A stretch of 64,000 nt of DNA. Origin: Stropharia rugosoannulata (taxonomy: Eukaryota > Basidiomycota > Agaricomycetes > Agaricales > Strophariaceae). Every line of letters begins with the position of its first letter. Position 1 is the stretch's first letter. Both the position numbers and the translations under genes were made by a program. Positions 11,149-21,804 of the stretch are shown here, piece after piece. The stretch covers positions 3,348,001 through 3,412,000 of the forward strand of contig JANCIK010000001.1 of the NCBI GenBank assembly GCA_028532985.1. The letters are read 5' to 3'. The notes under the pieces are model-generated. The model searched no databases and was not told the DNA's origin. It was given only the letters and a program-made list of their open reading frames with translations.

Positions 11149-12871
11149 ACGTTGTTGGATACTGTTCTTGTACCGAAGTTGAAGAACTTAATCACACAAT
11201 GTTCGCGAGATCGAAGACCAGGAAATCGTAACGTAGCATAATCATCATGATAGTATCACCGGCAGATTTCACCGGTGGATCACATCCGTTAGGTTTTGAA
11301 CGCGCCCAATAACTAGTCGTTGGACGGCACAGTACATATTATGTTCTACGACTCGGTCCTGCCCAGGCTGACTCAAGTGAGCGCTCAACTTAGCAGTGGA
11401 CACTACTACACGTAAACTGCCCTGTTCGTAGGTCGGTGGCCGTTCTCCCTCCGAGTCCTACTCGAAGCACGTACTGTTTAGCGCAGTGCGAAGAGAGCTA
11501 GTCGTCCTTGATCTCTGTGGACTAATGCTTACTGTTCTAATCATGGCGAATGACTAGTAGTAAGACGGCCATAATGACAATAACTTGCGCCCCCAAATGC
11601 CTACTCAGAATTTTCTGGTAATAAGAATCGTAGTCACCTTAGGTTGACTCGGACCCAACGCCTCCACATGGACTAGGTCACTACTATGTTCATCTTCAAA
11701 GGCCGCATCTACTAGGCGCTTCAACGCATCCAAATCCTATCATGTTTTTGCACGCAAGCATGGATTGATACCTTATGAGCTCAAAGTGGTATGAGCAAGA
11801 GATACTCTTGGACTCGGGTAAGGCTCCGCTCGATTGATTAGTATCGTCAGTGTTTTTATAGATTCAAGACCGCACATATTTACTAACAAAAAAAAACTCT
11901 AGATAAGAAATTGGTACCTTAAAAGACCTGGACAAACCTTGGTCGGTTGAGCTTGATAATAAACAGAGAAATTTATCCCCTCCCCTTACGCGATCTTTCC
12001 GCGTCGTCACGGTTGGCTCCCATCAGTATATGTTCTCCACATATCTCATCCGACTCACCGAATCACCCGTTTGTCAAACAATCCTCTGTCATATGTAGTA
12101 GTATCATGATCATTCAGATCACAATTTCCTGCTCCCAAGACAGTCCCAGCAGCAATTCATTCTCCATTCACAATGCTGGTGGTGTTGAACAGGGTCCAGC
12201 GGCGCAAGGCGAAACGGCTAGTAAAGAAAGAACATATGCGTGCTGCACGCGCAGAGAAGGAGCGCCTGGCCTGTGAATTATTGTGCATAACGAAGGCGGA
12301 GATTACTACGGGCTTGCCCGGCTTGAAGGTTTATCTGCATCCGGAGAGGACGACGCGGACATGCACTACGACGAGATCATACTACTCGGAAAAACGATCA
12401 TGTGGTGTGAACTGTTGATCCTCCCTAATCAAATATCAATCGTTCCTGTCAGCGTCACGTCGCATCCTCCTACGCGGGATAGCGGGGAAACAAAGGAGGC
12501 GACAGTACAGATAAAATGTATTGGGATGAAAAGAATTTCATGAAGAAGCATCCAAAAACTACATGAAGCATTGGCGATTGATTGTTTGACAAAAAAAAGT
12601 GATGGTTACTTACATCTCAAAGTTTTCATTGCCGCCTTCTAAAAATAGCAGCCAGAGAAATGGTCCACCCAATCGCGAGAGTTGCAGCTATATGCCGTAT
12701 CATTAGATTATGTATCATGTTTCCCTACAATTGTCGAACACATCCGCTTAAATCACTGAATCCGAACCAACCTGCGCAAATACATATATCCAAAAGGAAA
12801 GCCATACAAAGCCATGTCTAGGTGCGGCACTAGAAAATCAAAAGAGGCATAATAGAGTCAGGCTGCCCTAT
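11149..12871. other. Region downstream of transposase, no firm gene
   Basis: The stretch 11200-11830 is rich in short words such as ACTAGT, CACTACTA, CTACTCG and GACTCGG on both strands. These could be subterminal binding repeats of the transposon, but I could not show a regular spacing. A short frame at 12173-12280 encodes a very basic helix (RRKAKRLVKKEH, RAARAEKERLA) and then loses coding character, so it is at best a fragment. Confidence 0.35.
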
Positions 12872-13906
12872 TCATATTACACCGACTCCTGTCCCAGCTA
12901 GCACCCGGCCAGCAGGTGGTGGGGCATACGCAGGCGGTACCTCGCCGTTAACGCTCTCTTGCCCACTAACGAGTCGCTCAAAGAGCTCGTTCGACTGGAG
13001 CATAGTATCCGTGTAGTTCGCGAGCTGTATTGCAGCTGGCGAGCGCGGGTGCACAACGGTAGCTTCACCCCCCGAGCCACAGGCGGAGTCGTTGTCTGAC
13101 GAACGGCGCAAGGTGATACGTTCGAGGAAGGCACCAGAGCCAAAGGGGCCTGCGGGTTGCCCTGTAAGCAGGCGGGTACGCTCGTCCTGGCATGGACAAC
13201 TGGGGACAATGAGCGTTGTGTCCTCAAGAGCCTCGGCGTAACGGGGAAGGCCCATCCACTCTGCACCGACACTATAGAAGTACGGTGAGAACACAATGAC
13301 ATTGATTGAATAAGTATATCATCAACTTACCGAGAGGATAAGAACAGGCGTCTGCACTACAATGTCAAACAACTTGCGTTTACCTGTCTTCGGATCTAGG
13401 TGTGTGTCGTCCCCGCGCTGCACACGCATTACGACCTTGAGCAGATGCGCCACCGAGTCGATGTTACTCCGCCGATTCCTGTTCGTGAAGTGCAACTCGT
13501 CGCACGAGCGCGGCAGTTGCAAATTTTGATGGAATGTCCACGGCCCAGGTCCCATGAGTGTGGACGCGATTTCTGAGAGCTCCAAGTCGGACGCGTGTGG
13601 GTCAAAAAGGGGAAATAGTGGAGAAGTGCGCAGCGCATCAGGGCTGTCTGAATCCAGTGGTAGGATGTGCTCACTACTACGCCCAGCTTTGACTGAGAGT
13701 AGGCATATGCGCGAAGGCAAATCCGTGCGGGCGATGCACCGCATGTTGGTATAATAATCAACACGCTCCTCGATGTATATCGAGAGCCGGTAAATCTTCA
13801 TCTTTGTGAGCGGCACAGTGGTAGTTAATGTCGGCCTCCCAGTTGACTGCCTCGAGCAAGAGGGCACCGGGGCTGGGTGGCTGCATGCCGTGGATGAAAC
13901 ACCCAC
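12872..13906 (-). pseudogene. Arrestin C-terminal domain protein, N-terminally truncated, frame problem
   Basis: On the minus strand, 13906-13326 encodes an arrestin C-terminal domain: KMKIYRLSIYIEERVDYYTN, MGPGPWTFHQNLQLP, SCDELHFTNRNRRSNI, VAHLLKVVMRV and KRKLFDIVVQTPVLILS. A GTAAGT donor follows ILS. Reading continues at about 13269 with the conserved EWMGLPRYAEA and a tail carrying a PPAY motif, as in alpha-arrestins that recruit Rsp5-type ubiquitin ligases. The obvious TATAG acceptor gives CRC in one frame, while EWMGLPRY lies in another. Family members I recall read CRCNPEW here, so about 5 nt look deleted. Use of an unusual GCAGAG acceptor could restore the frame. The arrestin N-domain is absent upstream. 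Alpha-arrestins normally steer endocytosis of plasma membrane transporters. Confidence 0.65.
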
Positions 13907-14088
13907 TATGTTGGATTCTACCGATGCGGGTAAGCTTTCCTCCGCGTTACCGGAGTCGGATGCTCTTCATGTTTCCGCAGGTGAGAATCACACGGGGCTG
14001 GGTAGTGTGGAGAGCGCAGACGCTACGAAGTGGCGCAGGTTATCTCCCTCATGAACCTGGAGCAATGAACCTAACACTGGCAAACTGA

Positions 14089-14736
14089 AGGGTTTTGATG
14101 CTAACTTGTTGAAACCCAGGGTTTCTGCGAGAAACAGTGTTTCAATAAAATAATCCAGGCATCTTGTCTGCGAAGCTTTAGGTATGTCCCCCCGATTTCG
14201 GTCTTGACTCGGAAGTTCCTTAATTTTAACTTAACTTGAACTTAGTATATGCAACTTATATGTAACTTATATACAGATCTGCTGCTCATGCGCTTAGCAG
14301 AGGATGCACTCGCACCCGAGCGGCAGCACGCCACAGTAATACAGTTGCGCAGCAGGCCGACGATTCTGTTCTCAATGTCTGTGAGAACGAGACGATGAGG
14401 ACTCGGAGCAACAAGGACAAATTATAAATTATGCAGCGAGTCGTGACTGCGGCCCACTTTGGCTCAAAGGCCCCGTACCGCCTAGGTCCGTCCATTGATC
14501 AATTCAACGTGCTGCTGACATCCCTAACAACAAACGTATAGTACTTGCCTTCAGTAAACTAGTTGGCCTTCAGAAAAATACGGCAGCTGAAGATATACTT
14601 TGGCAGACGATCAGTGATGGACTATTTCGAGCTGTCCAATAGCTGCCGCTGGACTCTTCGGCATGCTCGGCAACTGCGAATGCGATTCCAATTCTGTCTT
14701 CTGGCTCGTGTCTTCACCCACAACAACCACCCGCAG
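14089..14736. other. Intergenic, no gene seen
   Basis: Short frames on both strands only. This would be the promoter side of the DUF262-like pseudogene and the lost 5' part of the arrestin-like gene. Confidence 0.35.
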
Positions 14737-16039
14737 ATGGCGTCAGAAGAAGACTACTCAGACCTCACAGAACTCGAGAGCGACGACGAGTATCAGTCTT
14801 CAAAGACGAAAAAGTCCAAGAAGGGTACTCATACAGGTTGGCGGATTCGGAACGCTTTGAAGGTCCCTCGAGCAACCACATACACCTCCCAGGCGTTATA
14901 CGGTGCGTGTTTGCGCGTCTTTTCGCGTAACCAGGCTCATAAGGCTCGCAGATCAGATATACGGCGGCGATATCAATCTTGAGCCCGAATATCAACGCGG
15001 TATGGCTTCCTTTTCACCCTTTCGGTTCATCACTTACGATAAAACTCACAGACGTTGTATGGTCCGAGGTCAAGCAAATCGGCATTATCGACTCGGTTTT
15101 CAGAAACTTCTACATTCCGCCGGTTATCTTTGCGGTCAACGTTCTGGAGGATGGCTCTGAAATGAAAACGTGTATCGATGGCAAGCAGCGGTTGACCTCG
15201 ATTTACAAGTGAGTGGTTGCCTGGCTTTCATGACCTGTACAATAACATATTTCCAAAGATTCATGGAAGGCCTGGTAAGTTCTCCGTTACTTGAGATGAC
15301 TTGATCTCACTTCGTGTCTAGATACCGCGTAAGAGTTTTTCTATCTGCCCTATGACCACCACTCATCGAGTACGAACCGTTAGACAAAGATCCGTAAGGC
15401 ACAATTAACCATCTATCTTTCAAACGTTTTACAATTCTCAGCATCACAGGTGAGAAATTGTGGTACAAAGACTGCCCGAGAAGTACAGAAGACTGTTCGC
15501 CAACAAGCAGATTGTCTGCGTTGAGTATCAGGATATCACCGATGCCAATGAGCGAGAGATCTTCCAGGTGAGCGAAGTTCACCTTCAGGGAGGTATGGTG
15601 ACGGATAACGTGTGTGTCAAGAGGGTATAATTGGGCATGGCATTAACGCCTGCAGGTGCGCTATCCACCTTGGTTATCATGCTAACGGCTCACAGTCTTC
15701 TCTAATCTTCTCTAGAGGAGCTGCAGGTTGTAAAGACTCCCCGTTCAGATTTCGTGCGCGAACTGCAGAACAAATTTGCGAAAGAAGACGGGTGGCTTGG
15801 AGCAAATAAACTGGGTTGGGACGTCAGTCGTGGTAAAGACCATGGTCGATTTTATCAAGAATTGGGGGTCGAACGAGGCAGCGGGCCCATCTAACAAACG
15901 TAAACGAGCAGTGAAGAAGGCTGCTATTGCCAACGACGATGACGATGACAATGCAATGGAGGTGGACGACGAGAACTGCGTCAACACCGCCCACGTCCGC
16001 ACCTGTGACCGATTGTATGGCTGCTATGAAGCTCGCTAA
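14737..16039 (+). pseudogene. DUF262 (ParB/GmrSD-like nuclease fold) gene, multiply broken
   Basis: The start is well preserved: an acidic N-terminus, then RIRNALKVPRATTYTSQALY (exon 14737-14902), DQIYGGDINLEPEYQR (from 14952) and DVVWSEVKQIGIIDSVFRNF with CIDGKQRLTSIYK (to about 15208). These are hallmark motifs of DUF262, a ParB/Sulfiredoxin-like domain with DGxQR. Downstream the homology goes on but the frame does not. TGEKLWYKD and LPEKYRRLFANKQ are out of frame with each other near 15468. RVQLGMALTPA reads RV-stop-LGMALTPA with TAA at 15628-15630. WDVSRGKDHG jumps near 15835 straight to the C-terminal TMVDFIKNWG, so a large internal part is missing. At least three independent lesions make this a pseudogene. 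Its 3' end overlaps the antisense end of the CBM21-like gene. Confidence 0.8.
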
Positions 16040-17160
16040 AGCAAAACTTGCCCAATCACAGGCCGACCGTGCAAAGCAGATCCCTTCAGGCCCCCGGGCG
16101 GCAGCGTACAATTCCCCGGTCGTCCCCTCGCCTGTCCCTGCCCACGGGCATCACGCCCCGCCTCCCTCCTGTCTCCTCCAGTCACCATCACCCCCCGCCC
16201 CCGGGTGACCGCGATCGTTATATGTACGACGGCCGGTATGCTGCGCGAGGGCCCTCGCTGGTGATTGCGCTCTACTGCATAGCGCGGTTGCGGTTGTAAT
16301 GGACTGCTCGTGCTGTTGACGACTAGCGGCTGGTGCGCAGGCGCTGGATCAAACGAATCTGTGTCATCCAAATCTCTTGGCGAACCAAAAACTTTCGATG
16401 CTGTGACGGTGGTATTGGTGGGTGTTCGGCGCAATGCATATGGGTCAGACGGGCTCGTTTGGGACAATGGCTTTGAACGGGCGTTCCGCGAGACAGGGAA
16501 TGACTGCGTGCGACTGTGCACGGTGTGGATGGGCGCAGCTGGCTCCCAGGAACTCTTGAACGACTGGGCAAAATCGTAGCGGGCGGCGAAGGTGGAAGAA
16601 CTGCGGAACGTTGTTGTGTCTGGGTCCGCAGACGCTGGGTATGGCTGCTGCATACTTCGGGAATTGACAGGAGTTCGCGATGAATTGGTATGTGAGAACG
16701 CCGGTCCGGTGCGGTCATTGGTGTTGACCACTTTTTCCAGTTTACTTCGGAGATCCATCATATCTGTCGACGCCTCGTCATCGGAGAGAGTGGTCGGGCG
16801 TCTCGCTATTGGGGCGCTGGAAGGCGGGGGGCATACTGGGTCTTCAGCCTTGACCTTGCTAAAAGTAATCAGATAATTCTCCCCGCCGTTGTTGTCCCAC
16901 ATTTCCCGCCCTTCAATCGAATACCGCACTGCCAACAAGAGTGTCTTATTTTCAATGCGTGCCAACAAATCGTTAAGCCGGATTGTGAAGGTAAAGCGAT
17001 CGAATTCCGGGGATGGGGAGTCGAGGTATTTGCCGCTCACTTCGCTTGTCGTTTGCCACAAGTCGAAAGTGAAGCAGACGGCTATCCACTTGGCGAAAGC
17101 TAGATTGCGAACGCGTACCCTGCCATGAATGCTTGTGCTGGACCCACGAAGCGCCTCTCA
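16036..17160 (-). pseudogene. CBM21 (protein phosphatase 1 regulatory/glycogen-targeting) gene, 5' damaged
   Basis: Minus-strand frame 17157-16036. The start of the frame encodes a CBM21 carbohydrate-binding domain: VRVRNLAFAKWIAVCFTFDL, WQTTSEVSGKYLDSP, DRFTFTIRLNDLLARIENKT, LLLAVRYSIEGREMWDNNGG and ENYLITF. CBM21 occurs in Gac1/PIG-type subunits that bring PP1 to glycogen. The rest is Ser/Thr/Pro-rich and disordered. Immediately upstream there is a TGA at 17158-17160, and a better match to the expected strand (LDERRFVGPAQAFMAG) lies in a different frame joining near 17120. This looks like a 1-nt frameshift. No further 5' exon was found, so the gene seems decapitated. The C-terminal 50 codons overlap the DUF262 pseudogene on the other strand. 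Confidence 0.7.
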
Positions 17161-19766
17161 TCGAGGATACCGTTGAACTTGTACCATGCCAGGCGCCGAT
17201 AGGTGTGTAGCCTGATGCAGCCTACAATATCCGTTAATCATCACGCGCATCTTTGTCTCTATGATGTAGTGCGCAGCCCATTGAAAGTAATCGTCGTTCC
17301 GACTTCCTTTGTACATCACTTCCGCCTGTAGTGTGACTACTTATCCAGACTCCAGACCCAATCTTTATTCCTGTTTGGTCCTTGCTGCAGTTGAACAGGC
17401 GAAATTGACTGTCCCGGCATGAAATCCCCACTCTTGTAATGCTATTGAACGATATCTGCTTCTTCAAAATATATCTTCGTATTTCCCCTTCGCAGTCTCT
17501 TTTCTTGTATAATACTACCTCGTTGGCATTGTATTATAGAACACTATCGTGCCGCACGTCTTGAGCAAATGAATTCAAGAAATATATCGAAATTATCGAA
17601 ATTATGTGAGCGCTTGCTTACCTTACTTGTCTTATTGCGCACCATCACTCACGGTCACTTCCTCCAAACCTTTGCATCTTGCCGTCCTCCGTCCTCCTCT
17701 CTACTTCGTCGCATCATCTTTCTCTGCCGCCTCCAAGTCCTCTCTACTTCGTTATCCTCACTACTACTATGTTCAAAATCTATATACTGAAAGGATACTA
17801 TAACCAAATTGAAGGCAATAAAGAAGATCTCAAGCAGCTTATGAAGAATTCGATGCGCGCTCTGAGGATCATGGGAGAAATCAAGATTACCCAGGGATTC
17901 GTTATCATAACGTGCGTTTCACTAAGTAGTATGAACTTCCTGGCGCATTTCTAACTCGGAAGGAGCAGCCATCCATACCATAACCACCACAGGCATTGGA
18001 CGGCCCGTGTCTTCAAAAGTGGTAGACGCGGCAAATACATCGGCGGTATACACGTCTATCAGCACCATCGTTCAAGCAGGTCGACCGAGGCGCCCTCTTT
18101 CCAGAGGAGCTGCATGGACGTGGCGGGGAGTACCTGGCGAGGCACGACCGTCGTTAATCGATGCCGGGGCTTAGTCCGCGCTCTCTGGTGAGTTCATTGG
18201 GATAGCTTCTTGTAGTAAATACTAACTTTTGTTCGGAATCCTTAATCGAAGAAATTGTCAGGGGAACTTGAGGGAAATGGTGGTGGCATTCCGTTGTAGA
18301 TATTTACATTTGTCTGTTTTTTGTCGATTGTTTGGAATGCATCATCCGATATTAGTACTAGCACTGAATCTTCACACCCGGAAAAAGAATTGATCAGCAC
18401 CTACAAAGTCCATTGTTTGCATCTTTACTGTTTTTAGCCTATTGTACTGATCTTAATTTTATTTCCAACACGCTGATTAAATGCTGATCAACTTGACCCG
18501 TCGTGCCGGGTATATCACAACCAAGTACCTCTGCGCCTACTAAGTACAATCCTGCGCTTACAAACTAGTAGGGTATAACAGCCAATCAACTCGAGGCTGA
18601 GATTATATATACATACCATTCATGTAATATCATATAATATTGTTTTCTTCGAACAGATAGTTGTCAGTGCAGTATAACCAGCTACAATATTTTTGCTGAG
18701 AATGTAGAAGTAAAACCGGCCATGCCACACTATACCACAACCTGTTGCTTCAACAGGCGGCTATCAGTGGGTTGCAGAAGAGCTAAAATACTTACATCTA
18801 GAGCATAAATGTAGGCCAGTTATATGCACTAATGCGATTGTACGTGGTGTTGAGACTAAATCCTAAGCTTATGGACAGCAGACGTTACTCTCATTACTCA
18901 ACGAAATCAAATATCAGGTATATTGCTTATGCCAAACCTTCTTCTATTGAATCCAGACCTGTAATATTCCATCGGTCCATACATGTATACATAGCCCTGC
19001 CAGCTCCATTGTCCGAGCTACAACATAAAACCAGATTTTGAACAATTTACTGATGTGTGTACGTATCAACTTATCGCAGAATTACCCCAGATTGACGAAC
19101 ACCAAGAAGAGCCAAGGCAAACATGACCCAGTTGGGGATTCATATTACCGAATTGAGCGGCGATGACATACAGTCGAGGACAAGCGAACTCCACCAATTT
19201 TAGGTGAAGTTATAGACCCCAGTTTTTTATTACGGGAAACGATAGATCTAGGTTGGGCGATTATCCTGACCAAATTTCAGCTCAATTTATCGAGCCGTTG
19301 TGGAGAAAATTCCCATATACTAAATTGGGATCTCAAAATATTGGCATTCTTACGTAAACACATAGGAAAATTATGAAAAAATGTGCAATCGCTTCCTTTT
19401 GCATGAATGAGTTTGTTCCCAAGGTTTCAGCCGATTTCAACGAGAGGTTCGGCCGCTAAAAAAAGCCCAATAAAGAAGCTCCGACAGGATTTGTCATCCG
19501 GAGATCGTAATGGATCCCTGCCAAGGGTCGGCAACACCAAGTTGTACAGATGAATAATGATAGCATTTACTAAATAAAGTATCGCTTTCAGCGATAGGGC
19601 CTTGCTGAATTTTTATTTAATTGAGGAGAAAATATAAACGTCATGTTATTTCCACGTAAAGTATGTATTTGTCAATGTTAAATATTAGATACGATCCACT
19701 CTAATAATAACCTAGAAAAACTACGTGTTGACACCTCGATGAAACTTTACTACACTCATGACGAGG
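17161..19766. other. Long gene-poor stretch
   Basis: No convincing gene in 2.6 kb. One item stands out: a frame at 17769-17954 reads IYILKGYYNQIEGNKEDLKQ and then LMKNSMRALRIMGE. It faintly recalls the helical N-terminal adaptor of fungal NACHT/NB-ARC proteins (MLKL-like domain, with a G/SNK-x-x-C/L-x-x-L pattern). It is not followed by an NTPase domain. The remainder (18000-19740) is AT-rich with homopolymer runs and many stops in all frames. Confidence 0.35.
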
Positions 19767-20315
19767 TTACGCCTTACGGCCAGTGCGAGCACGCTTGGTA
19801 GGGCTGGGGTTTGTCATTTCAAGGCTTTCGTCATCACTTTCAGTCCCTGATATTATCATTAGCTTACTTATAGACATGTTCATCATTCAATATGACTTAC
19901 TTGTGCGTCCTGTAGCCTCGCCGCCGGTTTCCGTCTGATCGCCCCGAGTCAAGGTCCCTTCGCCGGTGGTGGTCCCGGTAGAAGCAACCACAGACAATGA
20001 ACCCGCCGCACCGTCCGCACTCGAAGAACCAGACTCTGTTGCAGCAGAAGAAACGGCACGCGTACCAGAACTCCCTTAGACGAAGTCGAGTTGACAAATA
20101 GGACGGAAGAGTGAACCCCGTCCGAACGACTTCGCAGCTGCAACCTGCTCCTTTCGGGTCGGTGTCTGGGGCATAGGTCGCGGCTTGCGATCGAAAATCG
20201 TCTTCTTGTACGGGCTTGTCGAAATCTTGGGGGCTGGTGCCAAAATAGAAATTGTCTCTACGCGTGCCGTGAAAGTATCGCTACCTTCGCGCTCGCCACT
20301 CCCTGCTAATATCAC
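19767..20315 (-). CDS. Hypothetical low-complexity protein, 5' end unresolved
   Basis: Three minus-strand segments join in frame: from about 20315 to 20117, 20074 to about 19903, and a last exon ending with TAA at 19769-19767. A 42-bp phase-1 intron (20116-20075) removes the TAA at 20078-20076, and a second phase-1 intron carries GTAAGT. The product contains KISTSPYKKTIFDRKPRPMP, then a Ser/Thr/Gly/Ala-rich stretch, then ESDDESLEMTNPSPTKRART, a nuclear-localisation-like basic end. The true start must lie in an upstream exon, as a TTAGCAG acceptor precedes the open frame. I do not recognise it; a nuclear protein is a guess from the C-terminus. Confidence 0.4.
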
Positions 20316-21804
20316 TCATCTGAAGATCTGCGTAAAGACATGGTGAGATTAGAAAAACTTAACAAGGAAACAAAAGAGAGTTACGATAGAGGAGACATAG
20401 GCAGAGTAAAAAGAGTATAGTTACTACAAGCGCAGCTATAGAATTGAAACGAAATGGCCTGATAGTATTTGTTAGTATAAGGAAGAGATGGGAGAGACAA
20501 ACAATGCAAAACCGACCAACATTTGAACGGGGGGAAACTTGAGATTGTTTGGTCATGTATGCAAGGGAAGAACACGGACAAGCAGGGGCAAACGACCGAA
20601 AGTAGAACGTGGGGAACCTTACTTTCAGCAAGGCCATCAATGGGTTTTTGTGTTTCATTTTGAAGCCTTCTCATTTCACAGGTACTCAACAGCCTTTTAT
20701 ATGTTATGATGATATGTTTCTCAAAAAAAATTGTTGAGAGGTACACATAAATGTCATTGATTTTGGCCAAAAATTTGGCACTCCTCAACGGCTCGTGGGA
20801 AAAACTTCGGAGGTGGTTTTTTCGCCTCCTTTCGAGATTTGAACCAAGAATCTGAAAGAATCTCGCCATTTTATAAAGTTCCCACCGAGATAGCCAATTG
20901 GTGAGTTTTGCTTGTCCTCGACTGTAGGTGCATCAAATACACTTAAACCCCTAAGTAACGATAAGTATGCAAGCAGGCCTTTCTCCGACTCTCCCCGATT
21001 TCTCCGGAGTCCCACCGCCGTTTGGAGAACCCTCTGTCGCTCAGCGAGCCCCATTTTTGCACTGCTCTCCTACACATGTTCTATTCTACAAGACAAGGGC
21101 TTTAAGAACGTTCGAGTTCTTCATGCGTCAAAGACCCACTGATGTACAAGCTGTAAAGTTACCAAGAATCGCGTCGCCGACTGTGGACGCTTGGTGGACA
21201 CTTTCACTGTTCAGAGTGAATATTCAAAAGATTCGCATGAACATTGAAACTTGAAGGCCATCTTTGATGCCATTTCCGGAATAATTTCCGCAATACATAT
21301 TCGCAGGACTTTTCAGGAACGACGCGGATGTGTACGCACTTCTAAGTTCTCACTAGTTCTGACTATACTGTTGAACAGGCTTTCCGAATTTGGATGTAAA
21401 AGGATGTAAATCGCTCAGCTGACCGCGACATCATGATGGGGCATTTCAAATGAGGCGAACTTTGCGCCATTGCTTGCAGCTTACTGCGGGCATAATGGGT
21501 TGGTCGTATATCCTTATGTCCTCTTTTCTCTGCGCTCTAGGTCCTGTTCGGCAAAACAGTCACTGCTATCTTCGGGTCACCTCAAAATATGGACTCCTGG
21601 GCTGAATCACCGTTCGATTCGACGACCCGGGAAAACAATGTTGAGACGACCCCACGTTTCCGGCAACACGTGATAATGAGGAGACAAAATTAAAGGGGTC
21701 CGGGGATCATGTACATACTATCGCGAGAATGGTCAGGTGTCTCCAGCTTGAAATACTTGCCATCTGCGTCTCAAATGGGCTATGTTTTTCGCTCTATCTC
21801 TTGA
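20316..21804. other. Intergenic, no supported gene
   Basis: Minus frames at 20381-20869 and 20785-21054 and plus frames at 20912-21254 overlap one another and lack recognisable motifs. Upstream exons of the 19767-20315 gene may hide here but I could not define them. Confidence 0.3.

Noticed and set aside
6335..12172. Terminal inverted repeats for the Plavaka element
   Set aside because: CACTA/ACTAGT-like words occur on both sides but I could not match a pair of ends with a target duplication, so none is annotated.
20076..20078. In-frame stop suggesting that the 19767-20315 gene is dead
   Set aside because: A 42-bp phase-1 intron (20116-20075) removes the stop and joins two coding stretches in frame, so no lesion needs to be invoked.
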